Assembly: GCA_001566295.1 (NCBI GenBank)
Contig: KQ964250.1
Span: 1,240,001 to 1,304,000 of the forward strand
Direction: 5' to 3'
Source of the DNA: Microdochium bolleyi
Taxonomy: Eukaryota > Ascomycota > Sordariomycetes > Xylariales > Microdochiaceae
Length of the DNA: 64,000 nt
This document shows positions 10,732 to 20,620 of this stretch, piece by piece. How positions within the stretch are numbered: the first letter of the stretch is position 1; each line of letters begins with the position of its first letter. Both the position numbers and the translations under genes were made by a program. Below the pieces are notes generated by a model. The model ran no database searches. It was not told the origin of the DNA and was given only the letters and a program-made list of their open reading frames with translations.

Positions 10732-11668
10732 ATGTTACAGCGAATTACCCTCCAAGCAGCCACGATCTCGCGTGTTCTGTACCGTCCAGCGACACCACAA
10801 GCCCTACGGGTCCTCCAGCCGGCCGCTTACATAGTTCACACGAGGACATACTCGATAGGCAGCAAGTACTCCTTCGCAGAGGAGCATGCCAACCTAGGAG
10901 GACCGTCAACCCCATTCAAGCTCAGTTCTGCCCTGCATCAGGACTACGACCAGCTCGCCATCTTCTTCCAGGGAGCCACCGTGGGTACTACTCTCGCCGA
11001 GAAGAAAGGCTTCCAGAATGCATTTGTCTGGGAGCTTGCCAGACATAGCGTTGCGAAAGAACTGGTCGTCTTCCCAGCAGTCGAAAAGGATGTCCCGGGT
11101 GGCAAGGAACTCGTGGAAAAGGAGCGTGCCGCTAGCCAAGAGGTGAGTCTCTAGAGGACTGTGTGGGAAGTAAATGGCTCCCAGTCTTATCATTCTCCCC
11201 CGAGGCAATATCTCTGCGTGACACAGGAACTAATCACCACGGGCTGTAACTTAGATCAAAGAGCTCTTGGCTGATGTTCAAGACATGAAGCCCGACAATG
11301 ATCAATTCAAGACCAAGCTCGAAGGCCTGTACAGCAAGTTCCAGAACAACGTCAAGAATCTCGAAGAAGACACAATTCAGAAGCTGGAGAAATCCATGAG
11401 CCTCACCCAGAGCAAGGAGCTGTGCCTGAGCTACGAGCGTACAAAGAACCTCGCTCCAACACGGAGTCACCCGAATGCGCCAAACAGCTCTGTCGGCTTC
11501 GAAACCGCCAGTCCGCTTCTCACCGCCCCCCTGGACAAGCTGCGGGATCTGTTCCGCACATTTCCAGAGAACGCCGACATAGGTAAGGATGGATCCTTGA
11601 GTGCAGGACCAAAGGGCGCACCATATGAGCTGCATAAGAAGGAGCCAGAGCAGCGGAAGTGTCCATAG
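10732..11668 (+). CDS. Hemerythrin/HHE cation-binding domain-like protein, probably mitochondrial
   Basis: Two exons, 10732-11142 and 11255-11668, with a phase-0 intron (donor GTGAGT, branch ACTAATC, acceptor TTAG), giving 274 aa. The ATG at 10732 was chosen over the in-frame ATG at 10642 because residues 1-41 then form a classic mitochondrial presequence: Arg-rich, no acidic residue, ending in RTYS. Residues about 65-185 match the four-helix HHE domain of fungi (ALHQDYDQL; WELARHSVAKELVVFPAVEKD). The C-terminal tail YERTKNLAPTRSHPNAP and APLDKLRDLFRTFPE is the conserved tail of fungal HHE proteins. Metal ligands H69, H105, E110 and E118 are present, but the usual His of helix 3 reads RAASQEIKE and that of helix 4 reads NNVKNLEED, so two expected ligands are missing. 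Iron binding is therefore doubtful. Fold assignment is strong, function unknown. Confidence 0.85.
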
Positions 11669-11878
11669 AGATATCACAAACCTCTGGGGAACCTCATCCA
11701 CTCCATGTGGTGTTGTGGAGGCGTTATGTCTGTGCACGTCACATCACACAGAGGGACCCTGAAATAAGATAGCACAGTGCTCGCGTAGCATGTAATTTGT
11801 AGCTCTCTAGTATGATCACTTGTTCGGTTAAGTGGTATATTTTACTTTCTTCACACCTCGCAATTGTACTCATATGCT

Positions 11879-12500
11879 CTAGTAATACGTCACATCCCAG
11901 TGGCTACCCTCATCCTTTACAGCCATGGTGTTAGTGGTTTAATTCTGCTAAGACGATACAAGGACAGATGTAATGCAAAGACTTACGCAGTAGATGTTCC
12001 CCGCCGCAGATTTCCACTGGGCATACCCGTCACCACGGTCCGCGATCCGGGTGAAAGTGTTCTTGACGTAGCTGTCGAGCGCCGTGTTCTTGCGGAAGTC
12101 GAACTTGTACCCGTTGGCGTGCGAGTATGTGCCGCCGGCGTGGCCCGTCTCGGTGCCGCCCGTGATGATGAGCGTGCACCCGCAGGCGCCCTTGAGCGTG
12201 ATGGCCCCGTCGACTGTGCCCGAGTACACGCCCTCGTACGAGGTGCACTTGGAGTTCGCCGGGTTTGTGCAGCCGCCTGTCGAGGACGAGGTGATCCCCG
12301 CCGCGGTCAGCCGCGAGGCGGCGGCGGACTGGCTAAGTTTTGTGCCAGAGCGCTGGTCCAGGTCGACGGCGACGGCCGAGGCGAGGCCGAGGGTGGTGAG
12401 GGCGGTGATAGCGGTTGTGAACTGGAGGGGGGCCGGGAGCGTAAGCATAGGAGAAGAAAGAGATTAATGTCGGTTAGGGAGTGGGTGGCATTACCTTCAT
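11879..12500 (-). CDS. Small secreted protein with zinc-peptidase-like His/Asp/His pattern, 158 aa
   Basis: Three exons on the minus strand: 12500-12495 (only ATGAAG), 12421-11987 and 11914-11879. Intron 1 has donor GTAATG, branch CTAAC and acceptor CCTCCAG; intron 2 has donor GTAAGT, branch CTAAC and acceptor AAAG. Joining exon 1 gives MKFTTAITALTTLGLASAVA, an ideal signal peptide; starting at the internal ATG at 12448 would not. The mature protein has cysteines at about 53, 61, 82, 84 and 147. Its core is TGGTETGHAGGTYSHANGYKFDF (abridged motif: H96, H103, D110) and it ends DEGSHWDVTYY with H152. The H-x(n)-D plus late x-H-W order recalls the zinc ligands of M15/D-Ala-D-Ala peptidase-like folds; that link is my inference. 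Similar small secreted proteins occur in fungi and bacteria without an established function. A TATAAA lies upstream at 12634-12629. Confidence 0.82.
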
Positions 12501-12628
12501 GGTTGCGAAGATGGTTTAATAGATGTTCTTGGTTGGGTGTGGGAGTTGTGATAAAGTGGTGGGTGATATTGCAGATGATGATGATGGCATATGGTTTCCT
12601 TGTCGCGTATCCTGGGAATAAACCGGTC

Positions 12629-12634
12629 TTTATA
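12629..12634 (-). promoter_or_regulatory. TATA box of the small secreted protein gene
   Basis: TATAAA on the minus strand, about 130 nt upstream of the ATG at 12500, a usual distance for a fungal TATA element plus a leader of about 100 nt. Confidence 0.45.
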
Positions 12635-13775
12635 CATATCATCCCGTCTAACCTCTTGCCCCAATGTTCAACCATCCTCAGCCACGAAGAATCTCCGTCA
12701 TCATGTCCTGCAGATCAACTTGAAGATCTCTCCCCTCCTGCATCACCGGCGCGGCTGTACCCGTCGCCGCGAACCCTGCTCCGGGCCATCAAGTGCTGAG
12801 GCAAAAGTCCACGAGCTGAAGACATGTTGCATGAGTTGCCTTCAGCGGAATAGACAAGCGAGCCAGATGCGCAGAAATAGGTCTGATCTGCAGGTGACGA
12901 TCGTCGAGCGTCGGAGTCCGGGCGGAGGTGCCACTGACAGGCTCGACAGGATGTCACACGTTGGCCGCCACGGAGGGCTGATTGGCGATGCTTGCTACGA
13001 TTCGGGAAGGTCAAGGGTCCTCTGGGTTCTGCGCTAGCAACTGCCGGCGCGGAGGCGAGGAAAATGGCGAGCTTGCCTCGATTCTGGGCTTCGCCTAACA
13101 CCCTCTTTAGTCTGAAGGGGGGCCCCCAACTGCCATACTGCGGAAGACCTTCAGCAATTGGGTGGTGCGCCATGTCTACTCATGCAGTGTGTTCTTGTGT
13201 CTTTGCATGACCCGGGCAGGATCAGTATGACGTGCCAAAATCCCCCCCAGAACTTCTCATGGCAACCCTCAGCCGCACATCTGGGACTGTTAGGCAGTAT
13301 GAATAGGGGCTGCATTACGTGAAGTGTGCTCAGCTCTGTTGAGGATCCACGCCGCCACAACCATCATACGTGACCATGATCGCCCAGAGCTGAAAAAACA
13401 ACCCCAGCACAGCCTGGCGGGCATTTACGTCAACCCGCTCCTCCTTGTCAATCAACCGAGCACAAGCATGGATCGGCAACGGGAGCAACGGCACATTTCT
13501 GCAGGACAACCTGAACGCGGGAGAGATATGTGCAGTGCAGCAGCCCGCCCTTCGATCACTACGAGGAGGCCATCTGGCTGATGAACAGTACGGAGAGCGA
13601 CGGTGACCGACAGTTATTCTCGTGCCGCTTTGTAGTTCCCAGCCAGCGCCGTGCAGATGGTGAACAGCGGACCAGAAGCTCGAGTTATCAGATAGTTGTA
13701 CTGCGTATATGTACCTTGTCAAAAGGCTCGTCACATAACCAATCACCTTCACAACCAGCTTGGTTAACTCAACCG
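12635..13775. other. Intergenic region, no gene seen
   Basis: About 1.1 kb between the promoter of the small secreted protein gene and the tRNA gene. The only long open frame (13330-13848, minus strand) runs through the tRNA and has no protein-like features. Confidence 0.5.
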
Positions 13776-13847
13776 GCCCGCTAAGCAGAACGGTGATGCG
13801 CCTCACTAGTAATGAGGAGATAACTGGTTCGACTCCAGTAGTGGGCA
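13776..13847 (+). tRNA. trnT-AGU: tRNA-Thr (anticodon AGT), intronless
   Basis: 72 nt fold as a cloverleaf. The acceptor stem GCCCGCT pairs with AGTGGGC (one G-T pair), followed by discriminator A. The D stem is GCA/TGC with GG in the loop. The anticodon stem CCTCA/TGAGG holds the loop CTAGTAA, anticodon AGT. The variable loop is AGATA, and the T arm is ACTGG-TTCGACT-CCAGT. The anticodon and variable regions match eukaryotic tRNA-Thr(AGU). The B box (GGTTCGACTCC) is perfect. The A box is not: position 8 is A instead of the nearly universal T, and position 15 is A instead of G. A run of T at 13851-13858 is a good Pol III terminator. It is a real tRNA gene or a very recent derivative; the odd A box leaves expression uncertain. 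Confidence 0.88.
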
Positions 13848-13850
13848 TCG

Positions 13851-13858
13851 TTCTTTTT
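13851..13858 (+). terminator. Pol III terminator of tRNA-Thr
   Basis: TTCTTTTTT begins three bases after the discriminator base of the tRNA, the usual place and form of an RNA polymerase III oligo-T stop. Confidence 0.75.
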
Positions 13859-14845
13859 TGCTTTTTGCCACCCTATTTGTGATCTAGGCTCTTTGGACTT
13901 ATTTTCGCACTCGTGCATCTCTTCTTTCTCGTTGACAACTACTTTTTAAATTTGTGTGCTTCTTGTTATGACGCTCCTTACAGGCCTTACAGGCTAGAGT
14001 TGTGCGGTTTCGCTCCCGTACAGCAATTCGCATTGTTCCGCACCCATGATCCCCCTGCTTGCCCATCAGGGGTCGTGGAAATGGTGATGCTGTATTCCGC
14101 AACAATCTGTGTACAAGGAGTAATCGACGCTCCGGCCATCCTGAATCGGGCACATGAACAGTATGTAGACTGGGGGAGGATGGTTATAAGGTAGCTACTC
14201 GGAAAGACTCAAAATTCCCCAGACTCTCCGAGTTGGACCTCTCCTGCACGCTACGTTGCATTTGAGGCCGGGCCCGGGAACACTCTGTCTCGGAATGATA
14301 CACAATGCTTGTCACTCTGTCAACCCTCGGAGCTCTCCAACGGGACGGCAGGCGAAGGATGCCATTCCATCTGCATGCAGCCAATCGCGATCTCCGCAGC
14401 CAAGTCTTCCACTCGGGCAGGGACAATCTAGACTTTTTGTCAGCAGACTTCCACATTGGCCACACCATCTCATTTCTCCTTCGGCCTAGAGCAGTAGGCA
14501 GGCATCACAGAGTAGGCATCTTTTCCGAACGGGAAGGAGAGAGCTCCCTCTCGGTCAGCTCTGTCCTATGCACGACACAACGGCTGGCGAATCACGAGCG
14601 CATGGACTGGTCGTCCCTTCTAGGTGTCCATCCATCCCTCGGTCGATAGGCTGCCACACCTGACAAAAGATTGCCCGGGCAGGGCTTCCCATTGATATTG
14701 AGCGAGGCTATGACTTGCATATAAGGCGATGACTGGTCGCATGCTGTACCAGCTCGGCGGGTGGTTCTCAATCGCTGACCACACCTCGAGCCTGTCTCCC
14801 TCGTCATATCAACACTGGACCACGTCAACAACTACAGCAGCCACG
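13859..14845. other. Intergenic region and promoter of the CBM9-like gene
   Basis: About 1 kb without a convincing gene. A TATA-like CATATAAGG at 14719-14726 lies about 120 nt before the start codon of the next gene and is its likely promoter. Confidence 0.5.
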
Positions 14846-15520
14846 ATGCGTACCACTGCCATCCTCACTGCCGCTGCGCCGGCATTGGTGCTGAGCACCA
14901 GTCTGCCCAAGCTCGACGTCCCGGCCTGCCCAGCCAAGGGTACTATCATGTACGACAAGTCTGTCCCGGCAAAGACGGACTTCCCGCTCACGCGGGTCGA
15001 CCTCTGTTATGACAAGACAGCCATTGTCGCGACATTCACAGCCTACAACGAGACGAACTTTTACTTCGACCCGGCTCATGGCACGAACGACGAGCTGTGG
15101 CGGTACGAGGTCATGGAGGCCTTCATTGCCCGCGGCACCAACGATCCAAAGACATACCTCGAATTCGAGATCAGCCCCAATAATGCCACCTTCAACGCAT
15201 TCATCTATAACCCGAGCAAAGTCCGCGATCCGGCTTTCCCACTTGACACGTTCTTCATCCAGACACCCGTCCAGGACGGCCTCGTCGCCACGACTGCGCT
15301 CGACAGAGCCGCGGAGAAGTGGACGTCGACTGCACGCATCCCGCTGGGCTTGTTCAACGTCGACGATGGTAAGGCCAAGGGCACCGAGTGGAGGATGAAC
15401 TTCTTCCGCACTGTCGTCTCACCAGAGACGTACCCAGCCCAGGAGCTCGGCGCGTGGAACCCTCCGGACGAGGCAAGCTTTCATAAGACGCCGTTCTTCG
15501 GCAAGGTCAAGTTTGTCTAG
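14846..15520 (+). CDS. Secreted CBM9-like carbohydrate-binding protein, 224 aa
   Basis: Single exon. The frame is open upstream, but the ATG at 14846 gives a secretory signal (MRTTAILTAAAPALVLSTS) that an upstream start would bury. After cleavage the whole protein looks like one beta-sandwich of the family 9 carbohydrate-binding-like group: DELWRYEVMEAFIARG, KTYLEFEISPNNATFNAFIYNP, WTSTARIPLGLF, EWRMNFFRTV and the closing LGAWNPPDEASFHKTPFFGKVKF are the strands and aromatic positions usual there. Possible N-glycosylation sites are NET (after AY) and NAT (after PN). There is no catalytic domain, so a role in binding polysaccharide at the cell surface or outside the cell is likely, ligand unknown. 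Confidence in secretion and fold is good, in ligand none. Confidence 0.82.
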   Translation: MRTTAILTAAAPALVLSTSLPKLDVPACPAKGTIMYDKSVPAKTDFPLTRVDLCYDKTAIVATFTAYNETNFYFDPAHGTNDELWRYEVMEAFIARGTNDPKTYLEFEISPNNATFNAFIYNPSKVRDPAFPLDTFFIQTPVQDGLVATTALDRAAEKWTSTARIPLGLFNVDDGKAKGTEWRMNFFRTVVSPETYPAQELGAWNPPDEASFHKTPFFGKVKFV

Positions 15521-16144
15521 GCGCATGGGACTTCCAGGTGGCCAGAGCCATGAGGAAAGATGTGTATCATCTGGTCGAAGAAAGCGCGAATAATCTGGAG
15601 CTCAACGCATCACCTTGATGAGATTGAGAGACAGTATTGATGCGTGTATGCAGTCTGGTCGGCCCGCGGAAAGAAGACGTCGTGCAAATCAGCGGTCAAC
15701 CTAGAGATTATGGACGAGATGTAAGGCTTAGATTCATCAATAGACGGCATTGCCGTTGTAACATGCCACAAGAGTGAAGCTCGTGAAAGCGTCCTCCCAA
15801 TTCCGTCAAGACGAAGCGTTGCACCAGCCACACGTGGCGGGGCAAATGTTGCCCACACGAAGTGGCGCTCAAGCCGCCCTTGCCCAGGCTGCTGACAGTT
15901 GGGTGCCTTCCACAGTTGAGCCTGCAACACGCAGCTCAGGCTGCCTGAAGCTCAAGTGGGCCACTAAGCTGGGGGGAGCTGCGTCAACCTCACAGCCTTG
16001 AGAGCGACGACATCACCAAACACCCAGCGGCACCTCGACCACCCCCACGATACCGAGCTCAACCAACCCAACGGCTCAGCCTCTTCACGTCTGCAACACC
16101 TCTTGATTGTCGCCTCCTGCGAGTCCACAGCACACATCGTCACC
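15521..16144. other. Intergenic region before the proteasome gene
   Basis: 624 bp holding the 3' UTR of the CBM9-like gene and the promoter of the proteasome gene. The last 130 bp are rich in C and A with few G, typical of a fungal 5' leader. No gene seen. Confidence 0.5.
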
Positions 16145-17179
16145 ATGGTAAGGCCCCTCGCACAGCTCCATGCCAGTTGTTCACAAGCTCACTCTGCCCC
16201 TCTTTGAACCGCAGACATCGATAGGTACGGGCTACGATCTCGCCAACTCGATCTTCTCCCCCGACGGCCGCAATTTCCAGGTCGAATATGCCGTCAAGGC
16301 TGTAGAAAACGGTGGCACATCTGTCGGCATCCGGTGCAAGGACGGCGTCGTCCTCGCCGTCGAGAAGGTCGTCACATCCAAGCTCGCCAAGCCTGGCGCG
16401 AACAAGAGAATCGCCACAATTGACAGACATCTGGGAGCCGTACGTTGTTTCCTTGACTCTCAACACCTTTGTTCCCTGGTCCCGCCTCGCTGTTCGAGAC
16501 TGACTCATTTGGATTAATGCAGGTATACTCCGGCATGATCCCCGACGGACGACACTTCGTCGACCGCGCCCGCGACGAGTCACGCGCTTGGAGAGAAACC
16601 TTCAAGACGCCCATCTCGACTTCCGACCTGGCCAGCCGCATGGGCGGTTACCTGCAAGCCTACACCCTCTACCAGTCCGTCCGACCCTTCGGCATCACTG
16701 CGATCGTGGGCGGTTTCGATTCAGAGCTGGACGCCCCCGTCGACGGCGAGGTCGGCTCGGGTCCATCCTCAGGAGCCGGCGGCAAGGTACCGGGCAAGCA
16801 CGGCGGCCCTGGCCTCTATATGATCGAGCCCAGCGGCATGTACTGGGGCTACTACGGCGCGGCCACGGGCAAGGGACGACAGGCCGCCAAGGCCGAGTTG
16901 GAGAAGCTCGACCTCGCCGCGGGCAAGCTCGACCTGCTGCAGGGTGTCAAAGAGGCGGCTCGTATCATCTACGTGGCGCAGCAGGACAACAAGGACAAGG
17001 AGTTTGAGCTCGAGATGAGCTGGATCAGCAACGTCGACGGCCCCACAAAAGGCCGGCATGTTGAGGTCCCCAAGGACATTCTGGAGGAGGCCGAGCGGTT
17101 AGCGAAGAAAGCCATCTCGGACGACGACAGTGATGACGAGGATGAGGACGACGAGGATGAGGAGAAGATGGAGGAATAG
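16145..17179 (+). CDS. PRE10: 20S proteasome subunit alpha type 3 (Pre10/PSMA3 family)
   Basis: Three exons: 16145-16147 (the ATG alone), 16215-16439 and 16523-17179, giving 294 aa. The first intron directly follows the start codon. The protein begins TSIGTGYDLANSIFSPDGR, the alpha-type proteasome signature for this subunit, then QVEYAVKAVENGGTSVGIRCKDGVV, DRHLGAVYSGMIPDGR, QAYTLYQSVRPFGI and LYMIEPSGMYWGY, and ends in an acidic tail (SDDDSDDEDEDDEDEEKMEE). As an alpha subunit it is structural: it helps form the outer ring and gate of the 20S core and has no protease threonine. Residues about 143-173 form a Gly/Pro-rich insertion (SGPSSGAGGKVPGKHGG) that is absent from the human protein and probably loops out of the ring. 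It is convergent with the BTB gene. Confidence 0.97.
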
Positions 17180-17683
17180 AGACAAGAGCCATTGCATAGA
17201 CGAGGAGAAGCAGGAAACAAGAATCAATGTCCTGACGATTTTCACTGACGATGCCGATGCTTATGATGTTGTACTGCAAGGCTGCAAAGCTGGGTCCAAC
17301 AAAGCAAAAGATGTGGCGGTTTGTTATTTCATCCCAATTGAACCCTTCACGTTCGGTAGGCAGATGCCGGCCATTCATTGTGGCAACGTAAGCATCGATC
17401 CTGTCCAAAGAAGCCCGAACATCATCAAGAAAACATCATCACACGTGGGAAACAGGAAATCATCGTGAAATTAAGCTATCTCAATATCGGGAGCCGAGTC
17501 CAGCTCTCAGAAAGCAAAGCCATTGTTGGGAGCTTTGCCATTCCCCTGCGACTTCTTGTCTGATTGCGAATCTTCTCGGTTGTACTCACTTTCATGCGTA
17601 CCATAAGGTGCACTTTGAAAACGCCAGTGTCGCAAGATGACGTCCCTCAGCGCACACCGATGGGTATTTGCCCTCATTCATGC
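17180..17683. other. Shared 3' region of two convergent genes
   Basis: 504 bp between the stop codons of the proteasome gene and the BTB gene. No ORF or RNA gene seen. Confidence 0.5.
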
Positions 17684-19466
17684 CTAGTAATCTCCGAACC
17701 GGAACTTCTTCAGGTTTCGCTTCTCTGCGTACATCTCGCGGACGACCATGGTGGTGATCTGCCGCGAGATGGCGATGTTGTCCTGGCAATGCTCTGTCCA
17801 CTTCATGACGGCCCTGCTGGGCTCCGCGGCAGTGCGCAGCGGGCGCGCGTCGACGTGCTCCTCCACGAGCACGTCCTTGATGCGGAGCTTTTCGAGCTCT
17901 AACCAGAACAAGTTCGGATCGCGCCCCGTGGTTGGTGCTGCCGCGGACGGTGACGAGGATGCAGCAGCTTGCTGGGGTCGGCTCTTGTCGTCATTGTTGG
18001 TGTTGACCATGTATATCGGCCAGTCGAGCAGTCTCGAAGCAGCCACTCTCTCCTCGTGACGGTCAAGTTCCATGGAGACCGCCAAGTGCGCTTTGAACCA
18101 CTGCTCGAACACATCGTCGCTCCTGACATGGTCTTGCCACATCCTGATGAAACCTGTGCGGTCGTCGACGTAATCTATCGACTTGAGATGGTTGCGCTGA
18201 CAGAACACGGCGCGCATATAGTTGCGCAAGTGCCGGCGCATCTTGTTGTCCGCGTCGCACTTGCGCACAACAAAGCACAGCCCGTGGGGGGCGTACGGGG
18301 CGTCGTGTAGCATGAGGTTGAAGGGCACTGTAGAGCTCGGATGAGCGAGAGTAAAAGCCTTTTTTGCCTTGAACGGCCCTTTGCTGCGCTGCTGCCGTTG
18401 CTTTCTGGCAGCCTCCTCTTCGCTCTCGTCTTCTGAACTCTCGTCGTTGTCATCACCGTCGTCTGTATTGCCACCATGGCCTGCAGTGTTGTTGCTTGTG
18501 CTGGTGGTATTGGCAGCCTTGGGTCGAGGTTGAGCGTTCTGCTTCTTCCGTGATCGTTCTATATCTGAGGGTGTCTCAACCGATCGCGTTCTGCAATTTG
18601 TGGGGTGAAACGAGAAAAAGTTCCAGCTGTATTTGGCCATGATGAGGCTCATGCAGTAGTTGGCAAACTCGGGCATCTCAAGGTCTGCAGCGATACAGTA
18701 TAGGCGTTCAACCGTGTCTCTGGCCGCAAACTTGGGGATCTGCCGAAGGTCGCAGTCGCTGTTCTGGGCGGGCTTCCTGGCCTTGCGTTTCTTGGCTTTT
18801 GCCTTGCTCTTGCGTTTTGACTTTCGCTTGGCAGCGGTCTGGACATTGCCGGGTTCATCGTCGCTCTCTTCGCTGTCGTTGTCGTTGTCGTCCTGCACGG
18901 GATCAGGTGGTTCGATGTATGCTTTGGCCAGCGATGCCAGGCCGCCCGTGTAGCACCACTCCACAAGCAGCTCCACGTCGTCTTCCTCCAGAATCTCGTC
19001 CTCGAAGGAGATGACTGACACGAGTCGCCTGTTTTGACCTGTTAAAAAGTCATGGACCATACGCTTGACGACCCGAGAAAAGTACGCAAGAATCACGACG
19101 TGCACAGCAAGAGTGCGTCCTTCGCCTGGAAGCGTCGGGTTTCTGAACTCGACGTGAACAGTGCGACTGTCTTTGGTGATCCTGTCTCAAGAGCATGGTC
19201 AGCTAGTTCTATAAAATGAGAGCAAGATGGGGAATGACATCAGAAACAAACTTCTGAGCTCAAGTGAAGCTGTCGTGAAGTTGAAACCCAACTAGGACGT
19301 ACAGCACAGCGAAGTCGCGAGCATGTTTCATCTGGGCCGCGGCGGTAGAGCATGGTATGCTCTCAGACTGCTGTGCTAACGGCCTGACATGGCGCTGAGT
19401 GCACGAGGCGCAAACGCAGTATTCTATGAGTTCTGGGAGACACCGTGGGAGGGGCAGCGTGCTCAT
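17684..19466 (-). CDS. BTB/POZ-domain protein with basic/acidic nuclear-type middle region
   Basis: Two exons: 19466-19303 and 19181-17684, with donor GTACGT and acceptor GAGACAG, giving 553 aa. The N-terminus is uncertain: the in-frame ATG at 19331 (MKHARDFAVL) would remove 45 residues, but an out-of-frame ATG at 19353 lies between them, which favours 19466. Residues about 46-140 form a BTB fold (KHARDFAVL, TVHVEF, HVVILAYFSRVVKRMV, DDVELLVEWCYTGGL). Then come an acidic run, a Lys/Arg-rich stretch (KRKSKRKSKAKAKKRKARK) suggesting nuclear import, a helical segment (RDTVERLYCIAADLEMPEFANYCM), a second acidic/Ser run, and a C-terminal ordered region ending KKFRFGDY. BTB domains dimerise and can present substrates to cullin-3; no MATH, Kelch or zinc finger is present, so the target is unknown. 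Confidence 0.75.
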
Positions 19467-20620
19467 GATGACAGCGGCGTGATGAGAAAGTCAGCATGGA
19501 AGCTGGGAAGGGGAAGCGAATGGGTGTCTGTTCGCTCGAGTTGAATGGCGGAAGCGTCTGATCCTCGGGGTGAGTTCCTGGGGTCTCGGGGTGAGTTGCT
19601 GGGGTGCGAGCTGTGGAAAGCCGCGTGGAGCGCCGTGAATCGGCCAATGTGTGGTAACAGAGCGATGGTAGTCGCGATACTACGAGAGATGGAGATGGAA
19701 GCGCACGGCTATTGCTGACAGATCACAAGCTTTGAAACTTGAGAGCACGGTAGGCCAGATTGGAAGGTATAGTGGGCAAGACCTGGAGGCGGACTATGCG
19801 TAGGCAGTCTGATGAGTTGAGACCGATTTTGCTTGAAGACATCAGGCAGCCAGGAATCGAAGAGTCTCTTGATGCTCCGGGCGAGATGACATGCGAAGTG
19901 TCTCAGGGAGTTGATTGAAGAGAAGGACGGCAAGGATCGCAAAGCTGTGGTGTCTGGCAGCAAGAACGAGTATCTCATAATCTGGTCAAGCGTCTCGTTG
20001 ATGTGGTTGTCCACGAGGCAGTCACTGCTTAAACGAGGGCACATTCACTGATCATATCGAGGCACGATTAAAAGTAGGTAGTAACAAGAGACACGTGATG
20101 CTTGAGTGTCGTGTCGGCTCAATGCATGAAGCCCAAGTTCATGCTCCGGGGGTTTGGGGGTTGACGGTATGCTAAAATGAAAATCCGTGCGTAAACTCAG
20201 CCAGAGGTATCAAAATACATGTGAAAGACGCAAGCTATGGAGACTCGTTGGCTCTAGGAGATGGTCCCGCGGCGCCGGAGAAAGTGCTCTCATGTCATGT
20301 AAGAGGTTGCTCAGTGCGGGTGAGAGGGCTTTGATGCAAGCCCCTGAGGCCGGGGCGCGGAATCTGGGGAAGTGGGCCAGGCGGGTGCCGGGTTGTGACC
20401 GCCTGCCTGGCTCAGCTCGATGCAGCGAGGTGGGTCGGACGTGCTGTCCACTTGTGCAGTTGTGCAGCGGCCCATGTCCAGCAGCTTATCGCTGCCGGCA
20501 GAATCAGAAAAAAGTTGGATTGGCTCAGACTTTCCAGTCGCAGCTTGGGCAGGAGTGGCGTTCGTTGTACCTACAGCATTCAACCACCAATTCGGTCTTT
20601 TGCATATCAACACTCACAAA
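19467..20620. other. Divergent promoter region between BTB gene and POL5
   Basis: About 1.15 kb. Open frames here are short and lack protein-like features. The frame of POL5 is open upstream of its ATG, but the upstream part (Cys/Trp-rich) has no family match. No RNA gene seen. Confidence 0.5.

Noticed and set aside
13330..13848. 172-codon minus-strand frame
   Set aside because: It runs antisense through the tRNA-Thr gene and has no domain.
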